Assembly: GCA_914767715.1 (NCBI GenBank)
Contig: OU612073.1
Location: 17,360,001 to 17,424,000, forward strand
Source of the DNA: Membranipora membranacea
Lineage: Eukaryota; Bryozoa; Gymnolaemata; Cheilostomatida; Membraniporidae
Reading direction: 5' to 3'
DNA: 64,000 nt
Shown here piece by piece: positions 26,801 through 36,700 of the stretch. The notes under the pieces are model-generated. The model worked only from the letters and a program-made list of their open reading frames with translations, had not been told where the DNA came from and searched no databases. Position numbers and translations under genes: made by a program. Positions within the stretch are counted from its first letter, which is position 1. Each line of letters starts with the position of its first letter.

Positions 26801-26919
26801 CAGGAACCGGGTCAACTACCGCAACACCGAAAAACAAGCCTAAGAAATCCAACACGCCAAAGAAACCTAAGGCTAAGGTTAGACTAGCAGCTAACTTTGG
26901 GCCAGGTAGTGACACATGA
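5832..26919 (+). CDS. XRN1: 5'-3' exoribonuclease 1 (XRN1/Pacman), complete
   Basis: Processive 5'-3' RNase that degrades decapped, 5'-monophosphate mRNA in the cytoplasm (P-bodies). Thirty coding exons: 5832-5906, 9605-9736, 10065-10165, 10581-10788, 11078-11271, 11811-11901, 12204-12440, 12741-12945, 13328-13448, 13810-14056, 14309-14520, 14723-14797, 15165-15338, 15608-15865, 16219-16399, 16633-16830, 17248-17403, 17735-17901, 18119-18308, 18850-19052, 19420-19645, 19877-20281, 20544-20715, 20946-21010, 21358-21522, 21792-21977, 22427-22792, 23064-23256, 25549-25628, 26644-26919. The total is 5559 nt and 1852 residues, in phase throughout (human about 1700). The start [15 protein letters not shown] is canonical. 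Catalytic motifs are intact: [57 protein letters not shown]. The middle exons carry the XRN1-specific PAZ/Tudor, KOW-like and winged-helix/SH3-like regions ([14 protein letters not shown]). The tail (exons 22-30) is a low-complexity Pro/Gln/Ser/Ala scaffold ending in a conserved basic motif (VTKK, then RLAANFG-like), the part known to bind decapping factors. Introns 1, 20, 28 and 29 host mobile-type DNA. Confidence 0.96.
5981..6047. repeat. 22-bp perfect inverted repeat (hairpin)
   Basis: Arms 5981-6002 and 6026-6047 are exact reverse complements, AT-only except for three C/G pairs, separated by 23 nt. It lies in XRN1 intron 1 about 85 bp outside the left end of the transposon. Could be a miniature foldback remnant or a chance AT-rich cruciform. 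Confidence 0.7.
6131..6168 (+). repeat. Left terminal inverted repeat
   Basis: 38 bp matching the reverse complement of 8952-8989 with two substitutions (TCTGC here against ACTGT). Outer two bases TA are the candidate target duplication. Confidence 0.88.
6366..6450 (+). promoter_or_regulatory. Left subterminal repeats of the TIR core
   Basis: Two further copies of the terminal core lie inside the left end: 6366-6387 (AAAAGGCGTTATCAGCTGATAA) in a near-perfect form, and 6438-6450 (GAAAAGCGTTACC) truncated. Such arrays are typical transposase-binding sites; that role is inferred. Confidence 0.6.
6540..8483 (+). CDS. Transposase-like protein, DNCxGQNKN (DUF7869-like) family
   Basis: Two exons, 6540-6803 and 7062-8483, with GTAAGT donor and TTTTCCAG acceptor, phase 0; 561 residues with no internal stop. 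A second ATG follows directly at 6543. N-terminus: KKRR (10-13, possible nuclear signal) and a cysteine cluster C33, C36, C40 after HPLKEP. Around 95-111 is [18 protein letters not shown], a conserved module of this family. A CxxC / CxxxxCxxC block lies near 225-252. The C-terminal half has an RNase H-like pattern: D286 in VDLQKV, then [15 protein letters not shown]366 in [11 protein letters not shown], then H401 and D410 in [11 protein letters not shown], with E417 close behind. These resemble DUF7869-type proteins, widespread uncharacterised metazoan ORFs; treating the acidic residues as a DDE/D site is inference. It is the only gene inside the TIR element. AATAAA at 8658-8663 may end its transcript. 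Confidence 0.82.
8658..8663 (+). terminator. Candidate polyadenylation signal of the transposon gene
   Basis: AATAAA 175 bp after the transposase stop and still inside the right TIR. Use is not shown. Confidence 0.4.
8779..8794 (-). promoter_or_regulatory. Right subterminal repeat of the TIR core
   Basis: CAGCTGATAACGCTTT in inverted orientation relative to the left subterminal copies, about 170 bp inside the right TIR. Mirrors the left arrangement. Confidence 0.6.
8952..8989 (-). repeat. Right terminal inverted repeat
   Basis: 38 bp, reverse complement of the left terminus with two substitutions. Just inside and overlapping it (8946-8959) is a perfect palindrome TTATCAGCTGATAA. Confidence 0.88.
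19190..19326. repeat. MITE-like imperfect palindrome in XRN1 intron 20
   Basis: About 137 bp that folds on itself: GTTTAATCCATTTGCCTGCG near 19208-19227 pairs with CGCAGGCAAATGGATCAAAC near 19289-19308. Outer GGTCCAACCT pairs loosely with GTCTAACC, and inner GCTCAC pairs with GTGAGC. No coding potential. Likely a miniature foldback element; no target duplication identified. Confidence 0.72.
21663..21703. repeat. Perfect 16-bp hairpin (ATCAAGGAGTT family)
   Basis: ATTAAATCAAGGAGTT at 21663-21678 and its exact reverse complement at 21688-21703, with a 9-nt loop, in XRN1 intron 25. A related hairpin lies downstream of the YqaJ frame (24924-24974). Confidence 0.75.
24039..24886 (+). CDS. YqaJ-type (lambda exonuclease-like) nuclease frame in XRN1 intron 28
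   Basis: Open frame with an intact YqaJ/PD-(D/E)XK exonuclease domain, of the kind found in phage recombination systems and in many animal mobile-element ORFs. Numbering from 24134: [14 protein letters not shown] (40-53), GKLTEPIA (E97), GASPDGE (D136), VEVKCP (E150, K152) and YYGQVQGQM (Q178), the complete catalytic set; the frame ends DIDDN at 24886. There is no good ATG before the domain. Instead the frame is open back through two strong acceptors, AG at 24037-24038 (after TTTTTTTCTGC) and at 24088-24089 (after ATTTTT). Both have the phase required by the XRN1 exon-28 donor. Conversely, related proteins usually have more N-terminal sequence, so this may be the last exon of a truncated mobile gene. 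Start is therefore given at the upstream acceptor. Nuclease identity is confident; expression and partner exon are not known. Confidence 0.75.
24924..24974. repeat. Imperfect hairpin of the ATCAAGGAGTT family
   Basis: TGATCAAGGAGTTATAGA pairs with TCTCTAACTCCTTGGATTGA across a short loop, about 40 bp after the YqaJ stop. The core matches the intron-25 hairpin at 21663-21703, so a dispersed short repeat family is likely. Confidence 0.65.
26114..26593. repeat. 480-bp inverted-repeat element (MITE-like) in XRN1 intron 29
   Basis: The left arm, about 26114-26279, and right arm, about 26427-26593, are imperfect reverse complements over roughly 165 bp (shared blocks: GTCTAGGAAA, TGAATGATTTAACCTAATTTAAAG, TCCAGGGT, TTATCTCCCCTGT). 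The spacer is about 147 bp. TTAA occurs just outside both ends (26110-26113, 26588-26591) but is offset by two bases on one side. No coding capacity; a non-autonomous foldback transposon is the likely origin. Confidence 0.8.
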
Positions 26920-27847
26920 GGTGCTGTTATTATGGGGTTTTGATCAGTCAAAGGTCTGTGATATTCTCTTGTCTCGGTGAGAAATATTGTCAGCAATGTG
27001 ATCTCATTTCTTTTATTTCACCTTAACAAACACATTCTCGTGGAGCTAAGTAGGCTATCACCTACCCAATATTTACTCTAGAATACCCAAATGAATGGTA
27101 ACATCAATGAAATCTGATATTTGCAAGGCAGTTACGTGTCAACATGAAGATGTTTTAGAAACCCATTTATCTTTTTAAGATCTACATCGGCTGTTCAGTT
27201 TTAGCACTATTTTGAGAGAGCACCAAATTCTCTCTTGGTATTTTGAGGACATGGGTGATTCTTTGTTAGAATACTGCATGGCAACCAAACGTAATTTGAT
27301 TATAATTTGTTTCTAAATAACACTGATTGTCTTCATCATTAAAAACAATGAAAATGTCTTGCACAAGGTGTGACAGTGGCTTTCAATATTATATTGATTT
27401 GATCATCAGCGACAGCACCTTTAAATTGCCCATCTCAATGATGAGGCCAAATAAAAATAGACGCTCAATCCTCATCAAAATAATAATTAATTATTTCTTC
27501 AATAGTACCCTTAAGAAATCATTATTTCAGTCTTTAACCTTCCACCATGATGTGATAATTATAAATATTCAACGCAGGGGATCTGCCCTGTAAAAGTGCA
27601 CAGACTAGAACGTTGTTGTTGTGAAATATCCTTACAGCCACAGACAGTCTGCTTACAGCCTTAGAAACCATTAAAGAAATGCTAACAGTTTTCACTGGAA
27701 TTACTAAACTTCACAAAATATTGTGCGATGAGCATAGTTATGATGTCAGCAAACACATTTTGAAATTTTGAACGACATGTGGGTGTATTCATAATCAACG
27801 TAGGGGTAGATTTAAAACTTTACTGTAACTTCAAGGGAAAAATCTGG
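26920..27847. other. Convergent intergenic region after XRN1
   Basis: Between the XRN1 stop and the stop of the minus-strand 303-residue frame. It should contain the 3' UTRs of both. AATAAA occurs near 27450. No repeats or additional frames that I can support. Confidence 0.4.
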
Positions 27848-28759
27848 TCATATTATCCTCTTGGTATAAAGTTGCATTGAATAAGCTACTGATTGGTTGT
27901 CTTCCTCTGTAGGCTCCACCTGTAAGTTAACTACAGCGGGTGTCATATTCTTCTGTGCGGACTGGTCTGATCTTTTGGAAGACAGAGCCACTGATATACT
28001 ACCACTTTCACTCTGGTCTAGTACTGTTTCAGGAGTTGTGAGGTCTTTAGCGTGACCTAACGTCAGTCTATATCCTGTTAACCTGGTGTTTGTCCTAGAA
28101 ATCGGAGGTATCGCCGGCATTTTCACAATACCTGATGAGTCATTGTCTTGATTTTCGTCTGAACCCTCATCAGGTTGATTAATAACAGGTTTTCGTAGGA
28201 GTTCAGTTTTTTTCTTGAATATCCCTTTGCCATGAAGTTGTTCAAAGCCTTGTGTGAGCAGGTGATACGGTTGTATGACTTGAGGACGTAACATTAACTG
28301 CTGGCTCTCAGTGTTTATCGGGTCGAGTTTAGTATGATACTCTTTACTCCTGTTAGACTGTGACCCAGTGCTCTCATCATCGTTAACTTTCAATCCTCGC
28401 TGTTTTATTTTATTGAGCAGTTTGCTTTTTGATGACGTTAATGCGTTGATTTTACTTTGTGTTCGAGAGCTAAGTCTATTCCTCCATGGGTTATTAGTGG
28501 CTAGCCTGGTTCCTGCCTGAGCCCACCCACTATACCTGTAGTTAGTGGTGTGACCTGCTGGAAGTGGTGGTATAGTCTCCAGGAGCCTCTGCTCTTTCCT
28601 GGCGTTGTTCTCCTGGTCTGCTGCGATACTCTTCTCAATGCTTATCCTGTATCTGTCAATGTCAAACTTTGTCAGCTCATCGAAGAATTCTGATGGGGAC
28701 GGACAAGGTTGTGAGGGCGAGAGTGTCAAATACCTGTTGTGGAAACTCATATAGGTCAT
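27848..28759 (-). CDS. Hypothetical protein, 303 residues, single open frame
   Basis: Not recognised. The uninterrupted frame begins MTYMSFHNRYLTL and ends QLYTKRII. The ATG at 28759 is the first in frame, with an upstream in-frame stop near the AATAAATATA stretch, so a longer single exon is excluded; an upstream coding exon joined at a weak CTGCAG near 28785 cannot be. Composition is hydrophilic and Ser/Asn/Gln/Lys-rich, with a proline-rich N-terminal patch (SPSQPCPSPSEFF), a basic SKSKLLNKIKQRG segment and an acidic DEGSDENQDNDSSG stretch. No signal peptide, membrane segment or cysteine motif. It looks largely disordered, as intracellular or ciliary accessory proteins often are, but no function is assigned. 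It sits convergent with XRN1 and downstream of the NEK gene on the same strand, so it could also be a distal exon of a NEK isoform. Length argues against chance. Confidence 0.6.
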   Translation of the reverse strand: MTYMSFHNRYLTLSPSQPCPSPSEFFDELTKFDIDRYRISIEKSIAADQENNARKEQRLLETIPPLPAGHTTNYRYSGWAQAGTRLATNNPWRNRLSSRTQSKINALTSSKSKLLNKIKQRGLKVNDDESTGSQSNRSKEYHTKLDPINTESQQLMLRPQVIQPYHLLTQGFEQLHGKGIFKKKTELLRKPVINQPDEGSDENQDNDSSGIVKMPAIPPISRTNTRLTGYRLTLGHAKDLTTPETVLDQSESGSISVALSSKRSDQSAQKNMTPAVVNLQVEPTEEDNQSVAYSMQLYTKRII

Positions 28760-30710
28760 TACGACAGCTGCTGACTCTGTGTTGCTGCAGCTTGTCTCTG
28801 ATACATATATTTATTAGTCTTGCCTCTGAAAGTATATCCAGTGAGACTTTCAAGATTTAACCTATAACAAGAAAAGTTCCTCCTAAACATCTGTCTTCCA
28901 AAGATGTTGATTGATTCTTATGATGCAAGACCTTCTTGTCAATGAACCTTACACTTCCACTACGGGTTTTCGATTGATTGATAAAATATTGTCAAATAAA
29001 ACTGTGATCCATAATTATTTAATATCAAATAACAAGTGCTCTGAGTTCAACACAACTGAGTAAATTGATAGTTGTACTTAAATTATTTGTATCGCTTGAA
29101 CAAGTCAATAAAATTATGTCAATCAAGCAGTTTTTTTTCTTTATATTTATTCAACAGCTGTTCAAGATATAATAAATAGTTGTTTGATCAAACATGCTTT
29201 CAACATACCTCACAGTGTTGTCAAAGTAATAGTGTGAACTCAGTTTTGCCTATTGCCACAACAAAACGAAGTGAATACAAAACCTGTACTGAACTGTATA
29301 GTTTGCCGAATTGTTTCTGATGCCGGGAGAGTTTGGAGATGGCAAACGCAGGTGTTTCTTGATGTGGCTGTGTTTGCCTAATGCGATGTGTGTCAAAGAT
29401 AAACTAATTATCCATTTGATAAAAGACCCTAAACAATAACATAATTGCTCAGGATCAAATAAAATTAATTTTATAATCAATCAATGAAGTTTATTGTGGA
29501 ATTATAACCTGATTATAACAATATCATACATTCTGTTTCGTAGTGCAATATCCTGAATTTACTGTTTGAGCGGTTGTCCCGAGGGACAAGTGATTTTAAT
29601 ATTCCACGGATCCTTGCGCTTAGTTTATGATGTGATATCACTGACAAACATGGCCTGTAGGATACTGCACTATTGTGTCCTGATTGGTAATTGGATTAAA
29701 ATGGTCTCAAACCAGCCATCAATCTTCTAACTTTCACCTGTTTGTAAATCCCTGGGCCAAATTGGGTTTATCTACAGACTTTAGTCTTACAAGAATAGAG
29801 AAAGTGATGTGTTTGTGTAATTATCTGCTGCTCCTTGAACTAATTACAAATCCATCGCCACACCTAACCTTGGCGTAAGCCACAGCTGCCAGGGAGCATC
29901 TTCGAGAAGCAATGCATTGCGTGAGTGTCCAAAATGTTGAGACAACCCGTCAAGTACGCACAAGTCTTAGCTCAATACCTGCATATTAACGTAGAATGTT
30001 CATGGTCCCTGGATGATGATTAAATGTCATGCATTTGGCCGTTTTTTAATTAGTATGGTCTTGAGAAAATTGATACTGTTTTACTCTCATTCATGGGTAT
30101 TCATATTTGAGGCACCTGTTCATATAAGATAAGTTATTGTTGTTTTTCATCTTGCTTAAAGCAGGGAGGGTGGGTGGTATACCACTCTCCCGCTTAGGGT
30201 GCCTGGCAGTCGCTGGTTGACAGTACGAGATCTATTATGACACCAATGAGAAAAGATTTTACTCAAATGATTTTTCTTGCTAGAGATACATACCAATTAA
30301 TGATATAAATATTATTTGAAGGAAGGATAAAATATAAATATAAATCTCTATATACTATGCATGGACGGATTATAGATTGACTTAATTATGCACAAAATAC
30401 TAAAGGGTAAAACCAATAGTTATAAACGGTAAAAACTCTGTAAATATAACCTGAAAAAAAGATGAATAACAATAAAATTGCTATTCCTGTATAAGAAAGA
30501 AAATACTGCGATCACTTACAAGTTTGGATTTTGATCTCAGAGTGAAAATTATATTCATCAAAATAAATACCAATAATAACACTGATTAATGCACAATTTA
30601 ATTTAAACCAGTTGAAAATCAAGATCAAAAGTGCCGTCTCTTGTTACTAATGTAACTTGAGATTGTGTCTTGGTAATGTAATCAGCCAATGGTAAAATCT
30701 AATAACATAA
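28760..30710. other. Intergenic region between hypothetical gene and NEK gene
   Basis: About 1.95 kb of AT-rich DNA. Contains the NEK 3' UTR and probably the promoter of the minus-strand hypothetical gene. No further gene or clear repeat seen. Confidence 0.4.
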
Positions 30711-33700
30711 CTACTGAATGAGACAGATGGAGCTCTTCGATGTTGCCGGCGGTTTGTTCTCAGCTTCGTTTTGTTTAATGTTGTTGGCCGCTAAGTCTTG
30801 AGACGCCTGTATGCTGACACTTTGCATCTTTACCAGCTGTTCCTGTAACGACATGACCATCTGGAAGTTCTCCTGCATCTTACGATTCTGACTGAATAGC
30901 TCATCTCTCAACCTGAAGATGAAAACATCATTAATTAATTCGAAGTCGTCTTGTCCGAAGGAAAAAAGAGACAACTCCTAAACGGTTAGATAACATTTCA
31001 ATTTTGCCATCATCCAAGTCGATGTCAAACGTTTGGCCTGCCCTTCAGAAAATTGCATTGTGATTGCGAATTCTCAATATATTCTATTCTATACTGATGA
31101 ATAAAACAAGTTGATACAAGATGTGGAGTGTGTTCTGTGCAGACATGGCTATAATATTATATATTGTAAACACAATGCGTTACTATTAATAATGATAAAT
31201 ATTTGAATGGATTGGGTTTTTGAATTACACAAATACTGTAATGCAGATGCATTTTCCAGGAAACAAGCCTTGGAAAGCCAAGAAGCAAAGTCTACTAATA
31301 CTGGCGAATTTTCAGTCAGGAAAGACAAACCAAGTCCAAAAACTTGTTGTGGTGAAGTGATGTATTCAACTTGACTTTGGCTAAGTGGTGACTCAATCGA
31401 AACATTATCTGTTACAGCAACCAATTATAACTTACATCTGAACTTCAACCTGTAGTTGTTTCTCCTTCTCTGCAGCTCTCTGTTCCGACTCATGTGTGAT
31501 GTCACTAACCTTGTGTTTGTAACTCTCCTCCAATCGAGACATTCTAAAATAATTATTTGTCATTGATACAGTAAGATCAAGTGATACAATAAGAGATCAA
31601 GTGATACAGTAAGAGATCTTGTAAGATTAGTAGCTTTGACACAGAGACTGCTATGACTAGTTACTCTCAGTTGGCAGGCTTGCAAGAGCAGGTTAGGGTA
31701 AATGATAAACTACACTAGAGTGAAAGTTCTTATGGTAATGAAGAGCTGCCAAATCAAGCAACGCAACTGTCAGGTTATTCAGTCTAAGACCCAGCCTACA
31801 CTTACAAAAGTCAATTCACATCTTCTTCTGGAAGACAATAAAAATTCTGACGCTGGCTATCACATCAACTGTTTGAAGATACTTATCCATACAAGTAAGG
31901 AAAAAAGCCAAGTGAAAGAGCGATCGGCACGAAAAGCAGCATACCTTATCTCATTATTCGCTGCTTCCCTTTTGAGTCTTGCGATCTCTTCACTGAGTTG
32001 TCTCTCCCGCCCGTGTACTGATGACTCTAAGGTAGATTCTCTGTTTGAGTCAGAAGTTATCGGAGCAACTGAACGCACAGCTGGAAACAAAATATACAAC
32101 AAACATATAACACTCTACTGAAAATCCAATATCATTTTGTAGGCAACTTGTACCTAAAGAATTCAGACTGTATATTGTTAGCTTCACGCTACCTTTGCTG
32201 GGTTTAGGCCTGCCTTGTGACTTGACAGGTTGAGATGGTAGTTTAGATTTCTGATTTGAGGATTGTGGTTGAACTCTTGCTACGCTCCTGCGAGTTTCAA
32301 CTTCCGATATTGGTCGGCTTGAGACTGTAAAAACATAAAAGTCTGAATAAAACTAGTACAGTACACATTATATCACAATGGTTGAAAGCCTGAACAAAGG
32401 GGAAGTGTGCCCTTCAGAGGAATGGTTCAGTGAGGCTGTCCTTGAAAACAGCACATGCCGTGCACTCCTGTAAGTAATCCTGTCCAAAGATTTATTTGAA
32501 GTTCTCAATCTAGTCTACGTTCTTAGCCTACAAGATAGTGGAAGGGAGCAGAGGAAGTTTAAAAACAGGTTCTGCTTGTTAGTCTAAAGACTTATTTATT
32601 TGAATCATGTGTCACTTACAATCCTCTGCTTCATCATCCTCATCAGTGCTGGACTCGGACGAGGCTTGTACGGCTACAGAGGCAGATAGATCCTTGTTAC
32701 CAGTCTTAAACACGGTGGCCCTACCCGATGGCCTACTGACCTGCCTCCCTGTGGAGGTCTTATTGGCTACTGCTGGAGAAATGGGAGGTTTGGTAGATAA
32801 GGGTTTCTCATCCTCTGCAGAATAAATAAAGACACTCTGGGTCATTAGAGATTAACAGCTTCTTCTGATAGTATATTCCTCTAATAGCAGGCTTTTTAGC
32901 CAATCATACTTTTTTAACCAGGGTCGCCTGTTATGGCAATCAAAATGTTTTATCTCCACACGCAAACACATCATCCTGTTGACATGAAGATTTGACCAGA
33001 AGATCAGTTGAACCGAAATGGCAGCAAAAATAAGACCCTCAATTTTACATTTACAATTACATTACAATTACATTTTGTAATCGAGATCAAATTGAGGAGT
33101 CGAATCCTAGTTGATCTACATTGAGCCACTACTCCCCAACATACTCAACAGTGAGTGGAAGAGTAACTTAAAATTAATATGAAAATATATCAAATCTAAC
33201 GCACCTGTGTCCGTATTATCAGAGTCAGCGTCAGGGTGATTTATAACCTCGTTTTCTGCGAGCTCAGCTTTGATCCACAGCGGGACGGTACCCAACGTGT
33301 CCATCTCACTAGCCTCACTAGCGGACAGCTCATCACCAGCCTCTCGACTAGACGCTGAACTCTTAAAATTTGTGTAACTACAAAAAAGAATACGGTGCAC
33401 TTGGGCTAAATGAATGAATTATGGTCAGTTTTTAACTTTCTATAAAGCGTGTATAACTGGAATATGCTTTTAGCAAGCGGGATAGTTTTTTGGATGTCCG
33501 TCACTCAATATTTCTAAGGATAGACAGGTAATGATGAACTCTAGCCCTACCAAACATAAACACAGAGATGTTTATCACATTATAGTCTGATATTGACATT
33601 TATGCTGTTTTACCAAAAGAGGCTCATATAAGACAATGGTTTGGTCCTGGCGGACTTCTTAGGGATCCAATCAGTGCATATTATTTCACTTATCACAGCT

Positions 33701-36700
33701 AAGTCTGCAACAGCCTTAATTAAATTAGATTTAGTTCACTCTGCTGCTCATACACAAGGTCAGGGGTCACACTAGGTTATATTCACACAAGGTCAATGTC
33801 ACACAAGGTCAAGGTTAAATCGACATTCTCACTTTTTGTGTCTGTGGGACGACATGTCTGACCTGTAACATGGCATGAGCAACAGTTTTAGGCTAACTTA
33901 ACATTTTGCAAACAAAAAGGTTTGAAAAACATACAAGCTATAATATTCAATTCAAAACACTCTCTAAGTGCTTTTGGACGATCACAATGTATAGATTGAA
34001 TAAAACCCATAGACAAACCATATGACAAAAACTGTGGTAAGAGTAGAAGTGAAAACATACTTGGTCAAATTTCTGTTAGAAAGTCGTCTTTTCTTGACTT
34101 TCTTCTGTGTAGGTGGAGCTGTTGTCTCAACGAGGACAAACACGTTCTCTTTATGACAAGTGACGCCACTGAGTATAACTTTCTCAGACTCATCTGATTG
34201 GAAGTTAACTACAGGTGTCGGCTGGTTGTGTACCTGCAATAATGTGAAAATGTAATTATCACATGGTATGTCAGCAATAAGGTTAGTATACAGATATGTT
34301 CGGCGGCAATCGCTGCCAAAAGTCATTAGGAGCTGTATGGATAGGGGTCAGGGTTGTTCCAGAGAAAGTTTACAAACTTGATGAAATGCTGCACCATAAG
34401 CAGCTAATTGCAAAGGTGACTACAGCGAATTGAAAAATCATTGCCGATAGTGGTTTTCTATATTTAAGTGAAATATTGAAAGGTTTTGCTGCTGGACTAG
34501 TATATAGGTGTCAAGACTGCACGGCATGACTCCTGTTATATTTCTTTCCTAAATCCTGCGAAAATGTTTCAGAAACTCCATTAAAACCAGCACCAGTTCC
34601 AAAACAGAGAAGCTACTCACCTCCAGCTCATCAACAGAGGGCTGCCTGCTGGTACTCTTCAGGTTATTAGTGATGCTGTTCTGTCTCTGATTGGTCGGAT
34701 TCTGACCTGCAGGTGACCTTCGGTTACTGCTGATAGAAGTTTCACTATCACCATCCACATCAGATAGTAGTCGATCTACAGAGATCTTACGTGCACTGGC
34801 TGCAGAACCTGAGGATCAAGTTGAGTTTCACATCAGTACCATACATGTTATACGCATCATATATACATCACATGGGATTAAATCGTACAACACTTTTCTC
34901 AGGTTTTCTCAGGTTTTATCAGGATGTTACCTTACATTTTTTTAGTTGAGTTGAATATATTTCTACCAATGAAGTGACTATATATTTGCTTAAATCGCCA
35001 GCATATGTAAGATATCAAATGCCACCCATTACCCTGCATATCGAGATGCTCCCACTTTTAAATATGATGTTACCAGTCAAGCGGAGCGACTCAATATTCA
35101 CAGAAATTTTTTGATCTTGATATAGAATATATTTGACTCACTTTGCCTCTCAATAGCATGACTGGAATCTTTGACAGCACTAGAGAGGCTGGTCTGACTC
35201 AGTGACCTCTGACTCCGCTGACTACCAGCGCTGCCTTGTCGCGACCTCGAGCTGACCTCTGATGAGGAATGCTGCCGCTTTAGACTGGGATCTAGCCAAT
35301 TCATAAGGTCTGGAGAAGCTGGGGTCTTGAAGCGGGACCCCAGTAAGAGGATTTGTCCACTGGAAATACTGACTATGGTACTCAGTGGTGAGCAACAAAC
35401 TTGCTGTAAAAATTCAATTGTTCACATAAATTTAATTTCATCTCAATTCGACAGCATACAATATAAAACTATGACAACTATCTCAGTTATCCGAGAGAGA
35501 GTAACCCATAATGTGTTGCTACTTTACCTAGTTTGAAACGATAACCTCCAAGTTCAAAATCGAACTAAATGCTGAATGTGTAGTTACATATGATCCTGTA
35601 CAAAATACTCCGAATTCAAACTAGATGTTCACTATAGCAATGCATTCCATTTGGCTAGTATACAAGTATTTGAATAAAACTTTAACGGGGAGGTTTATGA
35701 TAGGAAGAAGTCACAATCTTAAACAAATTTAAAACATCTTGGCACTATTTGAAGTCTGAATACTGCAGTCCAGCTGTTTGGAGCTCACAAGAATGTCAAC
35801 TCACTGTACTGGTGACTTGGTCAAGCTGTTTGACATGTACAAGGCCCTGCTGATTCCTGTTATCACCAAACCCAAGCTGTCCCTCCACATTCCTGCCGAA
35901 CGTTATCACTTTCCCACCCTCGATAAGTACAGCCGTGTGAGTCTCTCCGAGACTGATAGAAGTTACTATAAATCTACACAAGTCCTTCACCACTGCAGGA
36001 AACTTAGAACCCTCCACCTCAGTCTGCATTCAAAAGAGCACAAATCATAAACAATGTGAAAAGTGGTTAAGTGCTATGCCAATTTTCATTCAATATTAGA
36101 AACAAAAACAGTGATTCACTCAGAAAACCTCACATTTTACAAGCGATAACATTGCTAGTTGTAGGTTTGAAAAACTATGATTGTTTTCTAGCTTTGTCAA
36201 CATTAGGAAAGTCTGTGTAACAATAAATATGGCCAGGTAGCAACAATCACTACTATCCAGTAGAAAGAGTAAAGGCTGGCAAGGTGTTGTTGGTGAGTGC
36301 AATCAACTTTTACCTACATTAATGACATGAGTATTGCATTAAGAGTAAATTCATTGCACAGTTCATACCTACAACAAGTAAAGAAGTGATTTTGAATAGA
36401 CAGTCCCTCAGTTCAAAACGATGTTGGGATGAAATCATGCTTGTGGCTAGTGCTACTCACCGGATTAAACGCATGTTTGAGTGCGGCAATAAATCCCTGT
36501 CTGTTGTTAAGCCCGAGTTTGTTACTCTTATTGCTACCGCAGGCCCAGGCTATACCTTCATCTGTCAGAAACATAGTCCCAGTATCACCGCAAAACACTT
36601 CCTTCACATTCACAGCCGCGGAAAACGATACCTGCTGAGGCAGTGCATGACTTTCTTCATTTCCAAGTCCGAGCTTACCACAGGCACCGTGACCCCAGGT

